Origin: an uncultured Lachnospiraceae bacterium | GTDB lineage: Bacteria > Bacillota > Clostridia > Lachnospirales > Lachnospiraceae | NCBI GenBank assembly: GCA_947175305.1 | Contig: CAMWMO010000009.1 | Location: 1-10,914, forward strand | DNA: 10,914 nucleotides | Direction of reading: 5' to 3' | In this document: positions 6,538-10,914 of the stretch, piece after piece | Layout of the letters: each line of letters opens with the position of its first letter | Position numbering within the stretch: position 1 is the first letter of the stretch | Notes under the pieces: generated by a model | What the model saw: only the letters and a program-made list of their open reading frames with translations | The model's database searches: none | Told to the model about the DNA's origin: nothing | Program-made: the position numbers and the translations under genes

Positions 6538-6566
6538 TTGTGTTGCAAAATGTGGTACACTATAGT
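6538..6566 (+). promoter_or_regulatory. Candidate promoter for the chemoreceptor gene
   Basis: TTGTGT (6538-6543), a 17-base spacer and TATAGT (6561-6566) form a plausible sigma-A promoter about 65 bases before the chemoreceptor start. No terminator is visible between binding protein 2 and this promoter, so read-through from the upstream gene is also possible. It does not resemble the sigma-D flagellar class promoter. Confidence 0.5.
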
Positions 6567-6633
6567 CAATAACATTACATGATATAAACAGAGAGAACAG
6601 ACGGCTGACTCACAGACGAGAGAGGAGTTTTTA

Positions 6634-8352
6634 ATGAAAAAGATCGGCTTTAAATTTGCATCGGCAATCATTGTGCTTGCCCTGATTTCGATCATATCGC
6701 TGGGTTTTATGGCCAACAGTATGACGACGATCACTGAGAGCAGTCAGGATGTCATGAATAATGAAGTGGAAAAGATCAATCTGATTCACAGTATATATGA
6801 AGATTATCTGGATATGTATATGAATTTGTATGCGCATGTGGACGCCAAACTGGTCAGGACGATGGACAGGCGTGCGGATGATGTTCTGGAGCGTCGTGCG
6901 CTGATGTGGGAATCCATGGCGGCATACGAGGAGATGATCACTTCCGAGGAGGTGCGGGAGAGCTTCGAAACGCTGCAGAATAGGCTGGAGTCCTTCGATG
7001 CGTATGCGGACAATATCATAGAATTGAGCAGGGCGAATGATAAAGAGCGTGCCAGTAACCTGATCTCCAATAATCTGGGATCTTTAAATCGGGTACTGGA
7101 TCAGGCGATGAGCAGATTGCTGGAGTATTCAGAGCAGGATCTTGAAAATGCGAAAGCCGATCAGCAGACAAAAGTAAATAATTCCTATACATTGACGGTG
7201 ATAGTCATTGTTTTGCTTTTGGTGACGGCAGTTTTGATTCTGATCATTGCGAACCGTATCATTGTGATGCCGATTCAGAAAATCGCGCAGGTCATTAACG
7301 GTATGATCGAGAATATACATAATAACAGAGGAAACCTGAATGAGAGAGTGCCTGTTCAGACGAAGGATGAGATTTCAACATTGGCTAAGGGTGTTAACGA
7401 GTTCCTGGATATTCTACAGGATATGATCGGCGGCGTGATATCCTGCAGCGATGAGATTCACAGGCAGCAGCTGAGCGTAGATGAGGTGGTAGAGGAGACA
7501 AACCAGAGCGCCAATGACACCTCGGTCACGATGGAAGAACTTGCGGCCAGCATGGAGGAGGTATCCGCTACGGCTGCCTATGTCAATGAAAACACCAGAG
7601 AAGCGGAGGCATCCGTGGGTGAGATGGTGGATAAGGCGGTGGATGGCACGAAGTTCGCAGAGGAGATCAGGAGTCGTGCGGAGGAGCTTCAGAAGCTGGC
7701 ACAGGACAGCCGGGCTACCGCGGGTGCTATGATAAAAGAATTTGACGTGTCTTTACACGCTTCCATAGAGGACAGCCATCAGATTGAAAAGATAGGTAAT
7801 TTGACGAGCGATATTCTGGATATTGCTTCCAAGACGAATCTTCTGGCGCTGAATGCTTCCATTGAGGCGGCAAGAGCAGGTGAAGCCGGAAAGGGCTTTG
7901 CGGTAGTGGCGGATGAGATTCGTGTACTGGCAGACAACTCCAAGCAGACAGCTAACAACATTCAGCAGATTTCCGAGGGCGTTGTGGCGGCAGTTATGAC
8001 GCTGGCAGACAATGCTGGAGAACTCGTAAACTTTATCAATGAGAGAGTGATGCCGGACTATGAGATTCTGGAGCGGACCGGTGAGCAGTATCTGAATGAT
8101 TCCATTACGGTGGATCGGATAATGGGTGAGATGCGGGATTCGATGGAAAATATCGGCTCAATGATGCGCAAGGTGGCAGAGTCCAATGATAATATTGCCA
8201 ATAACGTGAGAGAGAGTGCCCAGGGTGTGGGCGGCGTGGTGGACAACACAGCGGCGCTTGCAGATAATATGAAGAACATCATGGGGGCGCTGGAAGAGGT
8301 TTCCAGTGCGGTCAGCAATTTGTCTGAACAGACGGCATGTTTTCACGGATAA
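6634..8352 (+). CDS. Methyl-accepting chemotaxis protein (transmembrane chemoreceptor)
   Basis: This membrane chemoreceptor signals through CheW/CheA to the flagellar motor, 572 residues. AGAGGAG (6621-6627) precedes the ATG by 6 bases. TM1 is at about 7-27 and a mostly helical extracellular domain of about 155 residues (28-183) resembles a four-helix-bundle sensor; I see no Cache-type features. TM2 is at about 186-208, a HAMP domain at about 209-262, and the long cytoplasmic coiled-coil with Glu/Gln-rich methylation segments from about 263. The highly conserved signalling tip starts near 390, with [20 protein letters not shown] at 401-420 and [14 protein letters not shown] after it. The C-terminus ([10 protein letters not shown]) has no obvious CheR/CheB-tethering pentapeptide. 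The ligand is unknown. Its place directly after a binding-lipoprotein gene suggests indirect sugar sensing through that protein, as Trg does with RbsB in E. coli; this is inference. The gene for the small membrane protein follows 34 bases later. Confidence 0.95.
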   Translation: MKKIGFKFASAIIVLALISIISLGFMANSMTTITESSQDVMNNEVEKINLIHSIYEDYLDMYMNLYAHVDAKLVRTMDRRADDVLERRALMWESMAAYEEMITSEEVRESFETLQNRLESFDAYADNIIELSRANDKERASNLISNNLGSLNRVLDQAMSRLLEYSEQDLENAKADQQTKVNNSYTLTVIVIVLLLVTAVLILIIANRIIVMPIQKIAQVINGMIENIHNNRGNLNERVPVQTKDEISTLAKGVNEFLDILQDMIGGVISCSDEIHRQQLSVDEVVEETNQSANDTSVTMEELAASMEEVSATAAYVNENTREAEASVGEMVDKAVDGTKFAEEIRSRAEELQKLAQDSRATAGAMIKEFDVSLHASIEDSHQIEKIGNLTSDILDIASKTNLLALNASIEAARAGEAGKGFAVVADEIRVLADNSKQTANNIQQISEGVVAAVMTLADNAGELVNFINERVMPDYEILERTGEQYLNDSITVDRIMGEMRDSMENIGSMMRKVAESNDNIANNVRESAQGVGGVVDNTAALADNMKNIMGALEEVSSAVSNLSEQTACFHG

Positions 8353-8386
8353 TGGGTAGAGATGAAAACAACGGGAATGGAATGAT

Positions 8387-8698
8387 ATGGCAAAACAAGA
8401 CGGCGATAATAACAGAAGAAGCGGCGACACGCAGGTAGGACTTACCTTGCGTGTCGTGGTAGCATTGTATGTTCTGTATCTGGCCTATGGTCTGATACAG
8501 GGGTTCGGGGAAACCTCCGGAAACGACAGGATCTTGATTGCAATAGCGATTATTATTTTTATAGCAGCCGGCGGAGCGATCCTGTTTTTTTCGGGCAGAA
8601 AGTTGATCCGAAAGGAGTACATCGATGCAACGCAGGACATAGAGGACGATGCAGAGGATGAAAGCGCAGAAGCAGTAGACGAGGAAGAGAAGGAATAA
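8387..8698 (+). CDS. Small two-helix membrane protein with acidic tail, unknown function
   Basis: I do not recognise this 103-residue protein. It has a polar, basic N-terminus (MAKQDGDNNRRSG), a first hydrophobic helix at about 19-40 (LTLRVVVALYVLYLAYGLIQGF), a short polar turn with SGND, and a second helix at about 49-68. A positive stretch RKLIRKEY follows, then a strongly acidic tail (about 80-103, DIEDDAEDESAEAVDEEEKE). Positive charges flanking the helices suggest both ends are cytoplasmic. The ribosome binding site is weak (GGGAATGGA about 8 bases upstream), so it may depend on translation of the chemoreceptor gene, which ends 34 bases earlier. Function could relate to the receptor or be unrelated. 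The coding call rests on membrane-protein pattern, operon position and clean charge segregation. Confidence 0.75.
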   Translation: MAKQDGDNNRRSGDTQVGLTLRVVVALYVLYLAYGLIQGFGETSGNDRILIAIAIIIFIAAGGAILFFSGRKLIRKEYIDATQDIEDDAEDESAEAVDEEEKE

Positions 8699-8708
8699 AT
8701 TTGTAAAA

Positions 8709-8739
8709 GCAAGGACTGCCCCAAAGGGTGGTCCTTTGC
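8709..8739 (+). terminator. Hairpin between the small membrane protein and araR, possible weak terminator
   Basis: GCAAGGAC (8709-8716) pairs with GTCCTTTGC (8731-8739) with one bulged T. Inside, TGCCC (8717-8721) pairs with GGGTG (8726-8730) using wobble pairs around a CAAA loop, giving a stable stem. Only three T residues lie in the 3' arm and no U-tract follows, so termination would be inefficient unless assisted. It sits 20 bases before the araR start and could instead limit read-through or araR translation. Confidence 0.5.
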
Positions 8740-8759
8740 GGTTATGATAGAGGTACGAT

Positions 8760-9842
8760 ATGGAAAAAGAGACCCCTAAATATCTGGAGATGGTCAGGTG
8801 GATCAATGAACAGATAGAGGAGAAAAAGCTGATGCCGGGACAGAAGATGTACTCGGAGAACACTTTGAAGGAAATGTTCGGTGTGAGCCGTCAGACGGTC
8901 AGACATGCCATCGGCGTTTTGGAAAATGAAGGAGTGGTGCGCAGGATACAGGGGAGCGGCACTTATATCAACGATAATCGTCTGGCGAATCTGACAAGGC
9001 ATATGAGGGTATCTGTGGTGACGACTTATGTGGACGGTTATATTTTCCCCAGGACTATTCAGGGAATCGAAAAAGTTCTGCTGGATGCCGGATATTCTGT
9101 ACAGATTGCTTTTACCAACAATCACCACGGACGGGAAAAAACGATACTGGAGGACATTATCAGCCGGGATGAAGTGTCGGGGCTGATCGTGGAGCCCACC
9201 AAGAGCGGCATTCCCAATCCAAACCTGCACCTTTATCAGGAGATCCGTAAGAAGCGGATTCCAATTATTTTTATTAACAGCTATTATCCACAGCTTAAGA
9301 TTCCACATGTGTCGATCAATGACCATATGGCAGGGTGGAAAATGACTAAATATCTTCTCTCTATGGGGCATGAAAAGATCGGCGGCATCTTTAAACTGGA
9401 TGACGGACAGGGGCAGGCGCGTTTTGCAGGTTATATGGACGCGATGATAGACGCCGGACTGGAGGTAGATGACCGACAGGTGGTCTGGGTCGATACGGAG
9501 GAGAAGCAGAATCTGGAAAAGATAGCAAGTAAGGTGCAGGAACGATTTAAAGACTGTACGGCGGTGTTCTGCTACAACGATGAGGTGGCATTCGGCCTGC
9601 TGGATATCTTTAAGAAGGCGGGAATCCGGGTTCCGGAGGATATCTCGGTGGCAAGCGTCGATAATTCGGAGCTGGCTATTCTGGGAGATGTGCCCATTGC
9701 TTCCACGCCACATCCTATGGAGAGACTCGGTGGCAAGGCGGCAGAGAATCTGCTGCGGATGATCAAGAATCCTGCCTTTGACGCAACCTATGAATTTGAG
9801 GTGGATGTGGTACCCAGAGATTCCGTCAGACGGCTTCGGTGA
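8760..9842 (+). CDS. araR: Arabinose-responsive transcriptional repressor AraR (GntR/LacI hybrid)
   Basis: This DNA-binding repressor releases its operators when L-arabinose binds, 360 residues, similar to Bacillus AraR in length. An N-terminal GntR-type winged helix (about 6-72) has the helix-turn-helix NTLKEMFGVSRQTVRHAIG (34-52) and wing VVRRIQGSGTYI (59-70). A LacI/periplasmic-binding-like effector domain fills about 82-360, with DNSELA and a PEDISVASVDN segment typical of that fold. The fusion of a GntR head to a LacI-type sensor is the hallmark of AraR. A start at 8760 is supported by AGAGGT (8749-8754). A TATGAT (8743-8748) lies too close to act as its -10 unless the message is nearly leaderless, so transcription probably begins further upstream or reads through the hairpin. 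It is followed by araA with a near-consensus AraR operator between them, which supports the assignment strongly. Confidence 0.93.
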   Translation: MEKETPKYLEMVRWINEQIEEKKLMPGQKMYSENTLKEMFGVSRQTVRHAIGVLENEGVVRRIQGSGTYINDNRLANLTRHMRVSVVTTYVDGYIFPRTIQGIEKVLLDAGYSVQIAFTNNHHGREKTILEDIISRDEVSGLIVEPTKSGIPNPNLHLYQEIRKKRIPIIFINSYYPQLKIPHVSINDHMAGWKMTKYLLSMGHEKIGGIFKLDDGQGQARFAGYMDAMIDAGLEVDDRQVVWVDTEEKQNLEKIASKVQERFKDCTAVFCYNDEVAFGLLDIFKKAGIRVPEDISVASVDNSELAILGDVPIASTPHPMERLGGKAAENLLRMIKNPAFDATYEFEVDVVPRDSVRRLR

Positions 9843-9890
9843 CAGGGAAAAATAAAATCTAAAATATTTGATAACATCGTATGGTACAAC

Positions 9891-9920
9891 TTGCTTATTT
9901 GTACGTACAAGTAGTAAACT
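9891..9920 (+). promoter_or_regulatory. Candidate araA promoter
   Basis: TTGCTT (9891-9896) and TAAACT (9915-9920) are separated by 18 bases and lie about 45 bases before the araA start. The AraR box fills the spacer, so bound AraR would block RNA polymerase directly. Each hexamer is only a partial match. TTGATA (9868-9873) is a better -35 by sequence but has no fitting -10. Confidence 0.45.
9897..9912 (+). promoter_or_regulatory. AraR operator
   Basis: ATTTGTACGTACAAGT contains the perfect 12-base palindrome TTGTACGTACAA (9899-9910). It differs at one position from the Bacillus-type AraR box ATTTGTACGTACAAAT as I remember it. It lies between araR and araA, within the candidate araA promoter spacer. 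A second GTACAA half-site occurs exactly 21 bases upstream (9884-9889), on the same DNA face, and might assist cooperative binding. Confidence 0.88.
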
Positions 9921-9966
9921 GGAGGGTAAGAAGGTAAGCATAAATAAAGAGAATGGAGGGTATTGT

Positions 9967-10914
9967 ATGAGCACAGCAAGGAACTACAAATTTTGGTTTT
10001 GCACAGGATCTCAGGACTTGTATGGGGACGAGTGTCTGAGAAAGGTAGCGGATCACTCCGCTAAGATGGTGGAGGGATTAAACACCTCCGGCAGCCTGCC
10101 TTTTGAGGTGGTATTAAAGCCGACTCTGATCAGTCAGGCTTCCATCCGTCAGACATTTAATGATGCTAACAATGATCCGGAATGTGCGGGTGTGATTACG
10201 TGGATGCACACGTTCTCCCCGGCTAAGATGTGGATTCTCGGATTAAAAGAATATAAGAAACCGCTCTGCCATCTGCACACGCAGTTTAATGAGGAGCTTC
10301 CTTACGACACCATCGATATGGATTTCATGAACGAGAACCAGTCCGCACATGGTGACAGAGAGTATGGTCATATCGTGAGCCGTATGGGTATTGAGCGCAA
10401 GATCATTGTGGGACATTGGGCTTCTGAAAGCGTGCAGAGACAGCTTGGAAGCTGGATGCGTACAGCTATTGGCGTGATCGAGTCCTCCCATGTGCGTGTT
10501 TGCCGTTTCGGTGACAACATGAATAACGTTGCCGTGACCGAGGGCGATAAGGTGGAGGCGCAGATCAAGTTTGGCTGGGAGATCGACCACTACTGTGTCA
10601 ATGATGTGGTAGAGTATGTGGACGCTGTGTCTCAGGGCGATGTAAACGCGCTGGTGGAGGAGTACTACAGCAAATATAAGATCATAGATGAGGGCAGAGA
10701 TGCGGATGAGTTCCGGAAACATGTGGCAGTACAGGCACAGCAGGAGATCGGTATCGAGAAATTCCTGGTGGAGAATGACTATCATGCAGTTGTTACCCAT
10801 TTCGGTATGCTGGGCGGCCTGAAGCAGCTTCCGGGTCTCGCTATTCAGAGACTGATGGAAAAGGGTTACGGCTTCGGTGCAGAGGGCGACTGGAAGATCG
10901 CCGCGCTCGGCGCA
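9967..10914 (+). CDS. araA: L-arabinose isomerase, N-terminal part (runs off the window)
   Basis: This cytoplasmic enzyme converts L-arabinose to L-ribulose, the first step of the isomerase route to xylulose-5-phosphate. The window holds 316 codons of about 500 expected; the gene continues past 10914. GGAGGG (9955-9960) lies six bases before the ATG. Family motifs are clear: WFCTGSQDLYG (10-20), WMHTFSPAKMWI (79-90), LHTQFNEELPYDTIDMDFMN (103-122), GDREYGHI (129-136), FGDNMNNVAVTEGDK (183-197) and GLKQLPGLAIQRLMEKGYGF (284-303). Glu 306 in AEGDWKIAA falls at the same number as catalytic Glu 306 of E. coli AraA; the remaining metal ligands (Glu 333, His 350, His 450) lie outside the window. 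Expression is presumably repressed by AraR at the operator just upstream and induced by arabinose. Confidence 0.97.
   Translation, partial: MSTARNYKFWFCTGSQDLYGDECLRKVADHSAKMVEGLNTSGSLPFEVVLKPTLISQASIRQTFNDANNDPECAGVITWMHTFSPAKMWILGLKEYKKPLCHLHTQFNEELPYDTIDMDFMNENQSAHGDREYGHIVSRMGIERKIIVGHWASESVQRQLGSWMRTAIGVIESSHVRVCRFGDNMNNVAVTEGDKVEAQIKFGWEIDHYCVNDVVEYVDAVSQGDVNALVEEYYSKYKIIDEGRDADEFRKHVAVQAQQEIGIEKFLVENDYHAVVTHFGMLGGLKQLPGLAIQRLMEKGYGFGAEGDWKIAALGA

Noticed and set aside
8742..9974. Long open frame on the minus strand opposite araR (about 410 codons)
   Set aside because: It lies fully antisense to a clearly recognised araR with family motifs, has no ribosome binding site, and its product resembles no protein. 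It is a by-product of codon bias on the coding strand.
10243..10800. Open frame on the minus strand opposite araA
   Set aside because: Antisense to strongly conserved L-arabinose isomerase sequence and of implausible composition.
1..10914. CRISPR array, insertion sequence, tRNA or rRNA genes, phage attachment site
   Set aside because: No regularly spaced repeats, transposase-like frame, terminal inverted repeats or RNA gene signatures were seen. The window is a normal operon-dense metabolic region.

Overview
The window looks like a piece of a motile, Gram-positive Clostridia chromosome, most likely Lachnospiraceae. The reasons are strong AGGAGG-type ribosome binding sites, lipoprotein-type (Cys-anchored) solute-binding proteins, a Firmicutes-type GntR/LacI hybrid AraR repressor with a Bacillus-like AraR box, a chemoreceptor gene and moderate G+C. 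The family assignment is inference from style, not from a database match. All genes lie on the + strand.

Layout. Positions 1-304 are an AT-rich intergenic region that ends in a candidate promoter and a structured 5' leader. A YtfQ-like sugar-binding lipoprotein follows (305-1402), then a strong intrinsic terminator (1439-1475) and a TATAAT box. Next come the three remaining parts of a YtfQ/R/T-YjfF (AraUVWZ-like) CUT2-type sugar ABC importer: a double-domain ATPase (1564-3087) and two permeases (3080-4153, 4157-5182), tightly coupled. A second terminator (5227-5257) closes this unit.

A second block follows: a divergent second binding lipoprotein (5409-6473) with its own candidate promoter, a transmembrane methyl-accepting chemotaxis protein (6634-8352) and a small two-helix membrane protein with an acidic tail (8387-8698). 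The third block is araR (8760-9842) and the first 316 codons of L-arabinose isomerase araA (9967 to the window end), with a near-perfect AraR operator inside the araA promoter region.

How it fits together (inference): the importer brings in a pentose, probably L-arabinose or a related furanose. AraA isomerises L-arabinose to L-ribulose, and AraR represses until arabinose binds. The most interesting part is the middle block. There, a duplicated and diverged binding protein, no longer next to a permease, sits beside a chemoreceptor with an ordinary helical ectodomain. This suggests a dedicated binding-protein/chemoreceptor sensing module inside an arabinose utilisation locus.
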